Positions 35,343 through 48,504 are shown, counted from the stretch's first letter. The stretch is DNA of 64,000 nt from Adiantum capillus-veneris (GCA_014529385.2 CM043953.1:74922372-74986371); one strand, 5' to 3'. The notes: generated by a model not told the origin, from the letters alone. Made by a program: numbers and translations.

Positions 35343-37200
35343 GTCTACTTGAACAAGAACATTTAGTCTGCTTGAGATGGCAAGTGCATCAACTATGTTC
35401 AGGTTCTTGTAGCGTGGAGTATTTTGGGATGGTAAATGACCTTGATCTGTTTGTGCTTCTGGGGTCAACTGATTGTTGCGCTGTAGTTGGCACATTGCCC
35501 ATAGGGATACCCAAAAATGGATGACCATTGTTGTGACAGGACCATGGTCCTTTAGCTATCGAGTTTGCAACTAATACTTAACTTTTTAAACAATGAAGGA
35601 AGGAATGTGTGGGTGTCATTATTATGCTATGTTATAATACCCTTGTTGTTCCAGCGGTGCTGGGGACACACACACAAGTGCGCACCCTCTGAATACACAT
35701 GTAAGCACGCTCCTAACATACTCTCTGATGTCAAGTTTCACATGCTTCTCTTTCTATGTACAATGGAATACATAGCTAGCAACACGGAAATGCCATTACC
35801 AGTATTTCTTCTTGGCTTCTCTGTATCTCAAAAATGTGTGGGACTTTCACCCTTCTCCCTCGGCAGAGTGGCTTTAAGGACTTCCATTTTTTTATTGATG
35901 GATTTATCAAGCAACCCTGATAGACACATGAGGCATTGATACCAACTGCATTGTCAATAAGGGCGAGTTTTCCATCATGAACTTCCCAGATCTCAAAGGC
36001 GGACTCTTTCACCATGGTATGTGAATCACGTTGTCATGCTGCTTCGCATCCATGATAAGAAAAAGGGCAGAGGAATGCAAGTTAAGACTCTTTGAAGCCT
36101 ATGTGTTTATTGAGCAGTGATCAGGGCTTGGTAACAAGCAAGTTTGCTAAATGTATGCCAGATGCGGCTTTAAAAGGCCAAAAAATGTATTGTTGATTCT
36201 AAAAATGGAGATATTTAAATTTGTTAGAATTGGAACTTTATGAATTACAACTGTAGTAGTCAAAGTGCTCTACAAGCCTGTCTTTACGGCTCGTCAATTG
36301 TAGCTACAATGAGGAAGTTATGGCAGTTTGAAGCTGGAATCGATTGCATATTTATACCAGATTGGGCAGCTGCTCATGAAGGGTCAAAGTTGGTAAGAAT
36401 GCATGGCCTAAAGTTCTCATCTTGTGGAGCGCAACGGTCCTTTCAAATTGGCAATCGGATTTTGGGTTGCCAAGATATTGCTAGTTGAAGTTTTATTCGG
36501 GGCCCGTTCTATGTTGGGATGGTCGCCTCGAGCAATGTGCCATATGGGAGTTTTTGGGATTTGACCAAATTCAAAAATATGGTGCATTTTATAGAGCAAT
36601 AAGTCTCAAGGAACACCTAATCCGAAATGTTAGCTCTACCAGTGCTTGGATAGCGGGGTATGTCGGTGGGCTTGTGCTCGGCACTACCTTGGTTGATATG
36701 TAATTGAATGTGGAGCTCTTACGGAAACACATTAAATTCTTGAGGAGTCTTCAATTAAAAAGGGCATCTCTTGCAATACGTTGATGGCAGGGAATGCCAG
36801 AAAGGGATGTTGTGGTAGGTGATGCTTTGGCTAATATGCAGTATTGCCTTGTGGGTCTCTTAATGTTCCCTGATATAGTCGTATGCCCTCTACTTATAAT
36901 GTGGCTTTATCCATCCAAAATTTAGTCAGCTTTAGTGTTCCATTTGGGATGGTAAAAGTCTTTTCTACTACCATGATATCCTTTAGGGTAGGCCTTTTCC
37001 TCTTTACAAGTGACTTGCCTGCTTTCCCATTGATCCTGCATGGACTCCAAGTGCAAAAGTTAGCGTCTTTTACAAAATCTGGCAATTGATCAGCTTCTAG
37101 CTATCTAAAGAAATTCAAAATTAAAATATAAGCTAATTAGGGCCTAAGGATACTATGCATGTGGTCAAAAGTGTATTTTGAGTGCAGATTTATGTCGTGA
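35343..37200. other. No recognised gene
   Basis: Several short open frames have some protein-like character. A minus-strand piece at about 36015-35935 reads VKESAFEIWEVHDGKLALID, plus-strand frames lie at 36240-36703, and a minus-strand piece at 37085-36894 includes NGKAGKSLVKRKRPTLKDIM. They may be remnants of one or more decayed elements. None carries an identifiable domain. Confidence 0.3.
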
Positions 37201-37212
37201 GACATCATACGT

Positions 37213-38447
37213 TGATAAATCACTTTTGGCATGTACAAAGTAGCGTGTAATTGCATGGTCATATGTACAAAAAAATGCAAATACATGCATTTGGGAGCTT
37301 TGAAAAGTGGTTTCCAGTTTTAAAAATGATGCAACGTGTACACATTGTGAATAGTCAGGTTTGTGTGCCAATAGTCGGGCACATGTATATGCCTGGATAG
37401 GGTATCGGGGCCTTGGATATATTCTTTGTGGTTTTTTTTTGGCTCTAGGTAATGTGTTTGAGATTTCTAAAATGTAAATAATGCAAGTGGAAGGTATGGA
37501 AACCCTCGTCCCACCCGGGAAGTTTTGCATATGCGGTAATTGTCTATTTGCAGTGCCTGATCTGTAGTGATACGTACACCACCCTAGAAGTGGTCAAAAC
37601 TGAAATGTGGGGATGTGGCAAAGATATTTGGGTATCAAGGATCAAGTGTAAAAAATTTGGTGAATTTTGGAGTCCGTTTGGGGTTTTTCCCGCGAAAAAT
37701 GACTGCCAGGGGTCAAAACTGGCGAAAACTAGGCCAAAAAAGGTAAAAAATGATCAAAAAAGCTGTGAAAAGGCTTCAAATTTCCACATCACTCACGGTG
37801 CCATGATGGTTCAGGCTGAAGGAGAACTTTTGAAGAGTAATATCAACACTTTCACCCCTCTGTGTGTGGGAGGAAGCTGGGTTCCTACAGGTGGTCTAGT
37901 GCGGTCCCGTCGCATTTGCGTCCTGTTTTTTAGTGTGTGGAGGAGTGAATGAGAGCTTTCTCTCTTCAATTTTTCACTTGGGATAGTCTATGGAAGTTCT
38001 GAGGTTTCCATGGATGTGTGTGTGCGAGGAATTGAGGGAAGAAGGTGCGGCTTTCTACAAGACTATGTGACCCTGTATCGGTGCCATTAGGGTTGGCGCT
38101 ACTCCAAAGAGTCCAACAGAGTCGAGTTTGGTGAAGGCTTTGCAATGGTTTGAGAGAGGCATTTTGTGGCTGTATTTTTTGAGTTTTTGATGGTTTTACT
38201 TGTATATTTTGGTCACCACCATCAAGTGTGATTTCAAGTGTTGATCAACTCAACTCACCTTGTAGTGTCTGCGGGCAGGCAAGGGCTTGTAGGTCGAGGC
38301 GTTTGGAGTTTGAATCGAGCTTGTGGATAGATTTTTTAGAGATCTCTTGAGTGGTGGTGATTGAGGTGAGGAATTTGAGTAAAATCCTTGTGTGGTGTTG
38401 AGTTGTCTGGGTGTGTGAGTGTGCGCACGGCGTCTTTTGCTCCATCA
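37213..38447 (+). repeat. 5' LTR of the gag-only element
   Basis: A 1235-bp long terminal repeat, TG...CA. Short ORFs in it (for example 37548-37952) recur in the other LTR and are not taken as genes. Confidence 0.85.
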
Positions 38448-38452
38448 TCCTT

Positions 38453-38470
38453 TGGCGATCTTGCTAGGGA
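38453..38470 (+). promoter_or_regulatory. Primer-binding site of the gag-only element
   Basis: TGGCGATCTTGCTAGGGA begins 6 bp after the LTR. Its form resembles the primer-binding site of Athila/Tat gypsy elements (TGGCGCCGTTGCCGGGGA type), suggesting that lineage as the parent. Confidence 0.5.
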
Positions 38471-38520
38471 GTGAAAATTGCCGGTTGTGCACCCAGAATT
38501 TGAATTTCAAGCAAAGATGT

Positions 38521-40411
38521 ATGCACATTTTGGATGTTGAAGGGAATTTCATGATGGTGGTGCCGTTACAACCATCAATTTTCACAGGTATTGAGGATGC
38601 AGACGATTGGCTTGCATCATTTGAGTTTGATTTGACATGTTTATGTTGTCGAGTTCCAAGTGAGGCGCAAAAGCTTGCAGGTATCAATCTGGTGGTCAGA
38701 GGTAATGCAAGAGATTGGTACGAGGGATTATCACAAGATGAGAAGGCAAATTGGGACATGTTTAAGAGATGCTTTTTGAAGCGGTTGGTAATTCCTCACC
38801 AACATGCATGGAAACAGGTCACTAGTGCTTGGAGAGTGTGGAAATATGCTCTATTGCATGTGGAAGCCATGTCTAAAGAGGACTTTTATTCCACATTTAC
38901 AAATAGCCAAAGAACACAGGTATTCACAAGTTTGTTGCGACCGGTCCTTAAGTTGAAAGTGCAAGAGAAAGAGCCCAAATCCATGTTTGAAGCGTTGAAA
39001 ATAGCGCTATGGAAAGAGAGCAAGATGTGCGTTTCTGCAGGCATGAAGTGCCCTTTGTCAATACATGGTATGGAGAGTGTGGATGACCTTTATGTGCATA
39101 AAGTTACAATTTTGCAAGTGCTCATGCTAGCAAGGATAATAGCCTGGATACAGGTGTGGATGCTCATATGCACAAAGTCAATGCAAATGAATTATGTGAA
39201 GTCATACACATGCCCATGGTGCAAAATGGCAAGGACATAGTAGATGAATGCAAAAGTTTGAGCACTAGTGTGGAAAGTGAAGATGATGAGAGTGAAATTG
39301 ACAAGGATGAACCAACCTATGATGGTGACACATCTGATGCTTGTGAGAGTTGGTGCGATGATGTATGCAATGATGACATAGAGTCACTAGAGCCATTGAA
39401 TGATATGGTAGCCTTGCACAAAGAGCAATGTATCTTTTGGGAAGGATCTTTGCAACAACATGACATGGATTCTTTCTTTGACAATGAGATGGTGGTCTAT
39501 GGACAAGGACTTTCTACACCGAGTGAAGATGATGCAAGAGAGGATGATGCTATGATGGTCGGTGTGACCTTTGGTCCATGTGCTTTACCAGAGCTTGGGG
39601 TTGGGCAACCCTCTAGTGGTTGTGATGCAAAGACATTGGGTCATGAAGGTTATATGGATGAGTTCTATGTGTGCAAGGATTTGATGCTAGTTCCATCTCC
39701 AAGGGATGCCCTTGACAATATGCGCCATGAGGTTGTTAAGTATAAACTTCTTGAGGATGGGGTAGACAAGGAGGTTATAGTGACCTCTGCTTTCACGATG
39801 ATTTAATGGATGCATTTCACATGCTTCAATGTATGTTTGAGCCATACCCTCTTACATGTGAAGATCCTGATTGGAAGTTAGCGAGTATTGGGGCTAGTTG
39901 GCATGACAAAGACTTGGTTATAATGAGTTATGTGGCTTTGTATGCGTGTTTCCAGCTTTTTAAGTGGAAAATTCCTTTTGCGGAAGAAGAGGATGCTAGT
40001 GATAGTGTTTTTGAACAGCGTTTTTAGTTTTGGAGTGGACTTGTTAATGCTTGGAGTGATGGTCTCTTGGGCGTGAGGAATGAAGAGCAGTTAATGCATC
40101 AAGAAGATAATGTGGGGTTTACGTTTGTCAATCAAATGAGCTCTAGTTATGAAATGCATTTTGAGGTATTTGTGGGTTTGGCTGATTGGAACAAGGTATG
40201 GTACGACATGGCATGTGCCAACCTTGGAGAAGATTCATATCATGCATGGGATCCAGGTGGGTGGTGGCATTTTGGCCAAAAAAGGGATGCTTTTCTCTTT
40301 GATAGGGGTGGATTTGTTGAGCATGTAGTTGTTTCTATGTGGATGGATAAGTTTCCATATGATCTAGGAGGATGTTTTGAATCACGTTCGTGGTTTTATG
40401 TCACTATTTGA
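38521..40411 (+). pseudogene. Gag-like gene of the non-autonomous element, frameshifted
   Basis: From the ATG at 38521 the first frame (to 39240) carries a gag-type core: FTGIEDADDWLASFEFDL, then NARDWYEGLSQDEKANWDMF, the W-x-x-F pattern of plant retrotransposon gag. A frameshift near 39110 moves to a long acidic region (DDESEIDKDEPTYDGD...) ending at 39806. A second shift leads to 39806-40027, where TAG at 40025-40027 is followed in the same frame by coding-like sequence up to 40411 (GWWHFGQKRDAFLFDRGG). No zinc knuckle and no pol domains are seen. The acidic C-terminal part resembles spacer regions of non-autonomous elements and has no known function. Confidence 0.7.
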
Positions 40412-40455
40412 TGTGAGTGTTCAGTATAAATGCTCACTTTGGGGTTGGGCAATGG

Positions 40456-41690
40456 TGATAAATCACTTTTGGCATGTACAAAGTAGCGTGTAAATGCATG
40501 GTTATATGTACAAAAAAATGTAAATACATGCATTTGGGAGCTTTGAAAAGTGGTTTCCTATTTTAAAAATGATGCGACGTGTACACATTGTGAATAGTCA
40601 GGTTTCCGTGCCAACAGTCGGGCACATGTATATGCTTGGATAGGGTATGGGGGCCTTGGATATGGTTCTTTGTGGATTCTTTTGTCTCTAGGTAATTTTT
40701 TTGAGCTTTATAAATTGTGAATAATGACAGTAGAAGGTATGGGAACCCTCGTCCCACCCGGGAAGTTTTGCATATGCGGTAATTGTTTATTTGCAGTGCC
40801 TGATCTGCGGCGGTGATACGTACACCACCCTAGAAGTGGTCAAAACTGGAATGTGGGTATGTGGAAAAGAGATTTGGGAATCAAGGATCAAGTGTACAAA
40901 ATTTGGTGAATTTTGGAGTGCGTTTGGGGTTTTTCCCGCAAAAAATGCCCGCCAGGGGTCAAAACTGGCCAAAACTGGGCCAGAAAAGGTCAAAAATGAT
41001 CCAAAAAGGTGTGAAAAGGCTTCAAATTTCCATGTCACTCACGGTGCCGTGATGGTCCAGGATGAGGGAGAACTTTTGAAGAGCAATATCAACACTTTCA
41101 CCCCTTTGTGTGTCGGAGGAAGCAAGGTTCCTACATGTGGTCTAGTGCCGTCCCGTCGCGTTTGCATCCTGTTTTTGAGTGTGTGGAGGAGTGAATGAGA
41201 GCTTTCTCTCTTCAATTTTTCACTTGGGAGAGTCTATGGAAGTTCTGAGGTTTCCATGGATGTGTGTGTGCAATGAATTGTGGGAAGAAGGTGCGGCTTT
41301 CTGCAAGACTATGTGACCCTGTATCGGTGTCATTAGGGTTGGCGCTACGCCAAAGAGTCCAACAGAGTGGAGTTTGGTGAAGGCTTTGCAATGGTTTGAG
41401 AGAGGAATTTTGTGGCTGGATCTTTTGTGTTTTTGATGTTTTTACTTGTATATTTTGGACACCATCGAGTGTGATTTCAAGTGTTGATCAACTCGACTCA
41501 CCTTGTAGTGTCTCCAGGCAGGCACGGGCTTGTAGGTCGAGGCGCTTGGAGTTTGAATCGAGCTTGTGGGTAGATTTTTTAGAGAGCTCTTGAGTGGTGG
41601 TGAGCGAGGTGAGGAATTTGAGTAAACTCCTTGTGTGGTGCTGAGTTGTCTGGGTGTGTGAGTGTGCGCACAGTGTCTTTTGCTCCATCA
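40456..41690 (+). repeat. 3' LTR of the gag-only element
   Basis: The second copy of the 1235-bp LTR. It is preceded by a weak purine-rich tract (GGGGTTGGGCAATGG, 40441-40455). Confidence 0.85.
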
Positions 41691-43670
41691 ACGTGTATGA
41701 TGTCCAAGTGCTCATAATGACATGATTTTTCATATGTGCATAACTCATAGCATGTACATTATGAATATATGCCTCGATTTCAATTTGAATGTCATTTGGG
41801 CAAGCTATGACCACAATAACTCCTTTTTTAGGACTTGAAGTTGGATTTTGGCTTGGATTCTGGCTTAGTTGTGAGCAAGTGAGGTGCAAATGGGATGAAA
41901 CTTGATAAATGCTCTTACAATCATGTAATGAAGGATTAGAATACGTCAAGTTAGCTCCCAAGTTTATCTTTAGGCTACGGAGACATCATGCACGTATGAT
42001 GTCCACTTTGTCAAAAGGGGCTCAACCTTGTACCAGAGGTGGGTTTTAGCTTGGCATAGAGTCATGTAGCATCACACTTTGATTTGGAAATTTTTTCATG
42101 TGCTTGAAGCCAAAAATCAAGTATAGTGATTTTGAGTTCCAAAACTTGGCGTTGGATGGGTATGGAGAGTTCAAACTTGATGGAACTTGAGCTATGAGCT
42201 AAGAAAAATGGGATAAAGGCATTGGAAGTGAATTTTTTTCCCAAATTGATCATTTTTGCCTCAGGAAACATCATACGTGTATGATGTTTTTTTTGAGATT
42301 TTTGCCCCAAATTTGACCTATAGGATCCACAGGTGATAGGTAAATCTTTTATCATCTCAGATTTTGATTTAGAGGTGGATTCATGTGGTTGGGGCCATAG
42401 ATTGTGTCTTAGACCAAGATGTTTTTATTTTGGGGTCCAAGTGGTCACAAGCTTGCTCAAACTGGTCCAAATTGACCATATGGCTTCTATACTATGCGTT
42501 GAATATGCTTACGAACACCATATTAGAGAGTTTTAGATTTTAGAGCCAATTTGGAAATCAATGTCTTGAAGATTTGGCCATATGGACAAATTTCTCAAAG
42601 TATTTTTTTAAGGCCAAATTCTTCCACAAGGTAGCACTTGAAAATCTCTTCTAAGCCATGCTCTCAAAACTTTTGGTAAGATTTGGCCATGTGGTTGAAA
42701 TGTTAAGCTCATTTTTAAAGTGGGATTTGGGAAATTCCTAAACTTACTAATATAGTGTTTATGATGAAAAATGTTGAGTTTGGCATCTGTATAAGTGAAT
42801 ATACATCATATGTGTATGATGTTTGTTGATGCAAAACTGCTTGAAACTTATGGAATAAGATGTCCATAGAATTTGGATGGTGTGTATAGCCTCATATTTG
42901 AAATTGAGCTTGAAAATGGATGTTGAAGCCATGAATGGGGAACTTTGTGCGTCTAGATTTCCGCCTTGCAGGTAAATAGAGGTCAAATGATATCCAAATG
43001 TGATGATTTTTTTTTGGCAAGCTAATATTGATGTGATAAAAGCCTTAGCATTGTCAAAAACACAACAACATGTCAATTCAAGGGGTCTAGATATCATACA
43101 GGTATGATGTCTAGGTTGGCTTTTTTGCTTCGAACTTGGTGTACGTACAGTTAACTCATGATTTGTGAAAATATGAATTTGGACAAGTGTTCATGTGCCC
43201 AAGGTCATAGAAGCTGTTTCTGACTCTTTGATTAGAAAAATGAGGATTATGACGATCAAAACATGCCCAATGGTGCCCAAAATTTGTGAAGAGATTATTT
43301 ATGACATGATAATGAATTCTGGATACTCAAAATGTTGACAAAACCTCTCCATGACAGGTTTAGATATCATACATGTATGATGTCTAATCTTATAAAAGGG
43401 TATTTGAGCATTGGGGTATAATGTATATGCTATGTGCATGCTTTGTGTCAAGTTTCTCCGAGTTTGGAGCCTTTTTCCTATGCATAGGTCCATATTTTTC
43501 TCAAGTACTCCAACTGAGTGGTTTTTGGCTAAATGGAGGCTTATGTGGTCCAATTTGTACGAGACTTGGTAGGTGGGTTGTATGATATATGGTGAAGAGG
43601 CTGGTGTGGAAAAAATAATATTTGCATACATAAAAGTGCTAGTTAGACATCATATGTGTATAATGTCTAG
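41691..43670. repeat. ~280-bp repeat family with a conserved 22-28 bp palindrome
   Basis: Near-perfect palindromes of the type GACATCATACGTGTATGATG recur at 41982-42003, 42266-42289, 42801-42823, 43087-43114, 43361-43386 and 43644-43669. A further copy is split between 37201-37212 and 41691-41702 by the LTR element. Spacing is 273-290 bp, or about twice that where one copy is lost near 42540. The DNA between palindromes is only weakly similar, so the palindrome is the best-preserved part. No coding region is supported. Confidence 0.85.
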
Positions 43671-45800
43671 AATGCAAAAATTAGGCCTTGATGCATGGGG
43701 AAGATGTGTGCCAGTGCCCTAAGCCCTAATTGATAGTTCTCAACTTGAAAAGTCAAATATTTAGCATAAAAACTTTCTCTTTGGTATTTCAGGCTTTGAA
43801 ATGGATTTCTGCATTTGGGGATGACTTTTCACAATGATTCTTCTTGAGCTCAATCACCCAAGCTTGTAGATGCAATAGGGCACATTTCCATGGCTTTGGT
43901 GTAGCCTTTGGCCTTACGGATACCATTTTTGGCGATTTGTCACTCAAATTGCATCTTTTTGTGAGGAGATGGTCGACGGTGATTCTTCTTGATGTTTGAC
44001 CATACAATTTGGTTGTCGTTGGTATGTCAATGATGCTCGTGAAGTTTGGTGGAAAACGGACACACCGTTTGGTCGTGGGATCCAAATGACACTTTGCGTG
44101 TCCGAAGCCAAGCTTGATGTTTTGATCTACTTCTGATAGTTTGGCCATGGGGACAATTACATGGGCTTGTAGATAAACTAAAGGAGTGGCCTACTCATGA
44201 AGTTTGTTGCCGATCTGACGACTTGTTCCAGATTGACTTTTGTAGGCTCCAAAAAGTCAAGGTTTTTCTAGCTAGCCTAAACCAGCATAGGAGGACATAG
44301 ACTTGCCCATCTAGCCTAGGGTTATCCCCCTATCAAGTCTTGTAGCTATCGGGTTAGTGGTTATCGATTTTTAGTGCGTTTTTGGTATCTTCCATGTGAT
44401 TCCACATTGCCGTATTGTGAGTTTTTCGCATTGAAATTAGCATAGAACAAGAAGAGTACATGGTAATGAGTCTACCTCTTATGTATGGTGTTCATCGGTG
44501 TCCCATGTGTCTCGTACAAATCCATAGAAAGTCCATGCACTCTAGGTCTCTCAAGCTCTCTCTAACTGTGAATAGTGAAAATGAGGTGGTAAGTAGGGCC
44601 TAAAATATTTTATATCAGGGGTCCCAGGCCACTTGCCAAAAAGTTTGACATGTGCTCCTATCTTGTCATAAAATGCACTTCAAGCTCAAAAATTCCTCCA
44701 TTTGAACTCCGTTGTCCCATTTCTGGAAAATTTGCCATTTCGTCCAAAAACTGGCTAGATTGGGCTTTTCGCAACTTTTTTCATAATTGCACCGAGACTT
44801 CACCATATATTTCCCTTGGCTTACTGATCACTCTTGTATTTCTCTTTTGTCATTCCCTCTCCATCTCACTTGATTTTTCTATTTTTCTCTAGATAATGAA
44901 CAAAAATAAAAGAAAAATAACTAAATTAACTCATAAAATACCAATAAATCTAAATAAATAAATAAAAACACAATAAACCACTATGTATAGTCATTTGTGA
45001 TATTTTTAGTCGAATAGCTCCGTTTTTCTCATTTTTATGCACTAAAACTGCTATTTGAACCTATATACACATACCTAGAGGCTCATTTTTGGTGTTTGTA
45101 CTCATATCTCTATAGAATCACATTAGATAAAGGTATATATACCCGATTTCACCAAAATGTTTATGCAATCAAATGCAACAAAACCCAAAAATAGAGAAAC
45201 AATTCCCTTTTAGTAGTTTCTTAGTCTGTGGGGTTCGCATTGAGAATGTGTTTCTCCATCCTAGTCGGAGTCCTCCCGGACGATGGTGTATCACCCTGGG
45301 GTATGTGTTCTACATAGGTTACAGTTGTCTGCTAATGCAGGACATGTATTGCAGTCCTATATGCATACTTGATCAATGCATGGAAAAAATTAATGTTGTA
45401 CGAGAGGAGGGTATAAGCAATTTGCTTATTGGAATTCGATGTTCAGGTTTCCTGTTATGTTAGTACCAACAAGAGAGGGGTGAAATAATAATCGTTCTAG
45501 TTGTGTTGATCATTGTGTGATTGACAAGGGATGATGTTGTACTCCTGGTCCGTGTTGCTACTTTTGTTGACAGTGTTGTTTAAATCCAAGATCCATAAAT
45601 GTTGTTTTTGTTGGCCTTTGTTTAAGTATCCAAAATTGAGTTGGTGTTTTTGAAGTTGGCTCTAATTTCTTGGGTACCCAAATCTGCTTCACGTTTTGTC
45701 TTTGGATAGATGGCTTTGATGTTGGTGGGACCTGAGTGGTTTGTATTGAAAGGAGTTCCTTGTTTACCAAAAAAATTCCTTTTTCCTTTTCTTCTGAGGG
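43671..45800. other. No recognised gene
   Basis: Open frames such as 44148-43789 (minus) and 45770-45558 (minus, with QIWVPKKLEPTSK) lack identifiable domains. The latter may be part of the gypsy relic to its right. An AT-rich AAATAAATA stretch lies at 44890-44980. Confidence 0.35.
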
Positions 45801-47450
45801 TAGATAGACAAGGTCATCTAAGAGAGGTCATGGCCTATCTAGTTGAGTTGTTTAGCTACTCTTAGTGTTGGGATAATGAATTCCATAGGCAAGATAGCGT
45901 TAAAAACCAAACACCATGTTGTATGATGTTGTATTCATAGAGATTTTGTAGGCTATTCTATAAGACCATTGTATTGAGTGTAGCTGTTGGTCTCAATCTA
46001 CTCTTGAATTTGATACTATTTGGTCAAGACACTGCATAGAGTCTTATTTATAGCTTCAGCCTGTCCATTAGCATATGGATGGTATGGAGCAGACTTCTTG
46101 TGAACTACCACGAATTCTTTCAAATATTTTCAATAACTTCATTATGAAATGTATTCCACTATCACTGATAATTTCTATGGGTAGACTATATCTAACGAAG
46201 ATATTTTTATATAGAAATTGTGCATTGGTCCTTACATCTTCTTTCTATGTGTCCTTAGCTTCATCCCATTTTGTGAGATAGTATATAGCCACAATGATAA
46301 ATTGAGCATGAGTTCTATAAGCGCACACGGGGGGGGGGGGGGGGGGTTAAATTGGTCCAACAAAATCTATACCCAACTTAGCGAAAGCTTTGGCTCCCAT
46401 CATTGGCCTTAAGGGCATCTCATCTCTCCTTATTGACACTTTTATACATTGACATACATCACATATCTTAATGTATTTTTCAGCATCCATGTGTAATGTA
46501 GGCCAAATATTCGAGCGGTTAGGAAAATTTTTACCATCTTATCCCTTGAAAAATGACCTCCACTGAGTCCTTCATGTGCCTTCTCTAGGATTGGCAAATA
46601 CATGTCTTTGGCTACACATATCTTGAGTTGATTGTCCTTTCCTCTATTATACAGTAACTTTCAATTAGTACAAAATCTTGACAGGTATTTTTAGAAAAAT
46701 TTCTTGTTGTCAGGTAATGAATTAGATATTGGATCCATTTTGGTGTAATTGTTACATGAAACAATGTAGCATGTTCTATCGGGGGTTTAGACTTGCAATT
46801 GCACAATTAGTAATGTACTTTTGAACATCAGCACGCATTGTTGGCCAATAAGCTCCTAACTATTTCAAGCACTAATGTGTTTTTGTTTTCTAGCAATGAA
46901 ATGCTAAGTCCTAAACATATGCTTCCAAAAAATAGTAGTTGTACTCCTGTAGACTTATGCATAATCATAAAGTATTTTCTGATCCTAAATGATACAAACG
47001 TCCGCCAAGTAATTGAAAATACCTTGATTATCGAACCATTCATATTTTACTTTCCTTTCATGTTCTATCAAACTCACCTCCATAGGATAGTAAATCGACT
47101 ATCTCTTGAGACCATTTCAATGTTGAAAAGATGTACGTCGCGGATGTCATCATCTACCCATTGAAATTCTCTGTTTGGCAATAAGGAAAGGTGATCTTCT
47201 CATAGATACGTCTTACCTTTTTGAACCACTACAGTAAAATCAAACTCTAGCAATATGATAAGCCATCGTACAATTCTTCTAATATTGCACAGTTTGTTTA
47301 CGAGGTATAAGAGGGCTTGATGGTTCATTAAAAACAGAACTTGTTTACGAGGAGATAATGCCAAAATTTCTTCACAACATATATCATCCCAAGCCCCTCT
47401 CTCTCCGTGGTTGTGTGGTTCTTTGCAGCACTGCTAAACTCTGTGTTTGC
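45800..47450 (-). pseudogene. Ty3/gypsy pol relic (RNase H and integrase)
   Basis: Reading the minus strand from right to left across stops and frameshifts: an RNase H C-terminal block (LGMIYVVKKFWHYLL near 47390, then RRIVRWLIILLEFDFTVVV near 47250), the integrase zinc-binding piece AHEGLSGGHFSRDKMV (near 46550), the catalytic core pieces IYYLTKWDEAKDT (near 46280) and EIISDSGIHFIMK (near 46160), and the post-core segment equivalent to AYRTxxK...TPFxLVYG (near 45950). The order is that of a gypsy element, but the reading frame is destroyed. No LTRs were located. Confidence 0.8.
46329..46346. repeat. Run of 18 G
   Basis: An uninterrupted poly-G tract inside the gypsy relic. It may be a real homopolymer or partly an assembly artefact. 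Confidence 0.85.
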
Positions 47451-48504
47451 ATAGCAGAGTAGGAGATCCATATTCCTTCTCTATGAGGTCCCCACCCTGT
47501 CGTCTCAAACGACGGATCTGATGGTAAACCTGATGGCCACTAGATCTACAGCGGAAACAAACAACGTGGTTTTGGGTTCAACTAGCGGACGATCTCTCAT
47601 CACCAAGTGAATCGAGATCGAGCCTACTAGCATCGAGATCTAGTTCCACCTTGCAGGGGAAACGTGTCTAATAAATTATCGGTCCTAAAACCCACCTTCC
47701 AAGGGGAGAGAAGTATCGAGTGCCTTTTTCCCCATAGCTTTCAAAGGCACGTACACTTGAGACCCCACCGCTCTTGGGGCAATGAGTAATACTAGTGTCA
47801 ATTTCTAGTACTATGGGGACGGAGAGTTCCCGACCAATCGGGACCACCCTTCTCAAAGGCAATGGCAACCCGAGCCAAGCCCCCACTTTCCACCCCATAC
47901 TCACACTTCCTTTGTTACATAATTACTACCACAATGGTTGTTCAACATATAAGTTCTTTGTTTATTTTTTCGATTGACAAGTTCTTTAATACAGCCCTTC
48001 ATTCAGTATTGCAAAGCGGCACCAAGACAGTATTCTAGTAAAAATTCACTCAAAAACTGATTCATTTAAAGTTTCAATGTTTTGGGGGTACAACATCCCT
48101 CCCCCAGCGAGAGTTTACTCCTCCCGTTGTCGCCTAGTTGCCCATACAACTAGGTTGTCCACCGCTTAACCAGCAGTCGTGGATTCAAGAACCCTTAACC
48201 AGGAACTCTAGCTCCTGCGAATAACTTCGCGAGCTACCCCCTGTGTGATCAAGAGGGGGTTCGGACTAGATCAACATTGGAATTGAAAATGAACTAGCCG
48301 AGCTAAATTTTTCCTAGCAAACATTCTTTCCTAGCTCAAACAGTATATCCAACAATCATTCTTTCCTACTTGGAAATTAATAACATTTCAATTCAAATGT
48401 CGTGATCTCCATTGGATTTATTCTACATGTTTAGGGATATGTTCTTTCCTAACTTATCGTATGCAATGTTAAATTAAACAAACTTGAATTAAACTGTGAC
48501 CTAC
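47451..48504. other. No recognised gene; possible intron of the exon to the right
   Basis: Moderate-GC DNA with one minus-strand open frame (47904-47668) that lacks a recognisable domain. It may be intron or leader of the minus-strand transcript starting near 48645, or part of an unidentified LTR. Confidence 0.3.

Larger units (their letters stand above)
37213..41690 (+). mobile_element. Non-autonomous LTR retrotransposon carrying only gag-like sequence (TR-GAG type)
   Basis: Two direct repeats of 1235 bp (37213-38447 and 40456-41690) start with TGATAAATC and end with TCCATCA. They flank a ~2.0 kb interior that has a primer-binding-like site, a gag-like ORF and no protease, reverse transcriptase or integrase. 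This is the layout of terminal-repeat retrotransposons with GAG domain, mobilised by an autonomous partner. The 4-bp ACGT at 37209-37212 is repeated at 41691-41694 as target-site duplication. The LTRs differ at many single positions, so the insertion is not recent. Confidence 0.85.

Noticed and set aside
36240-36703. Plus-strand ORFs as a host gene
   Set aside because: No domain, no good splice signals, and surrounded by transposon remnants.
43789-44148. 119-codon minus-strand ORF as a gene
   Set aside because: No recognisable family, no start or splice context, and it lies in repeat-derived DNA.
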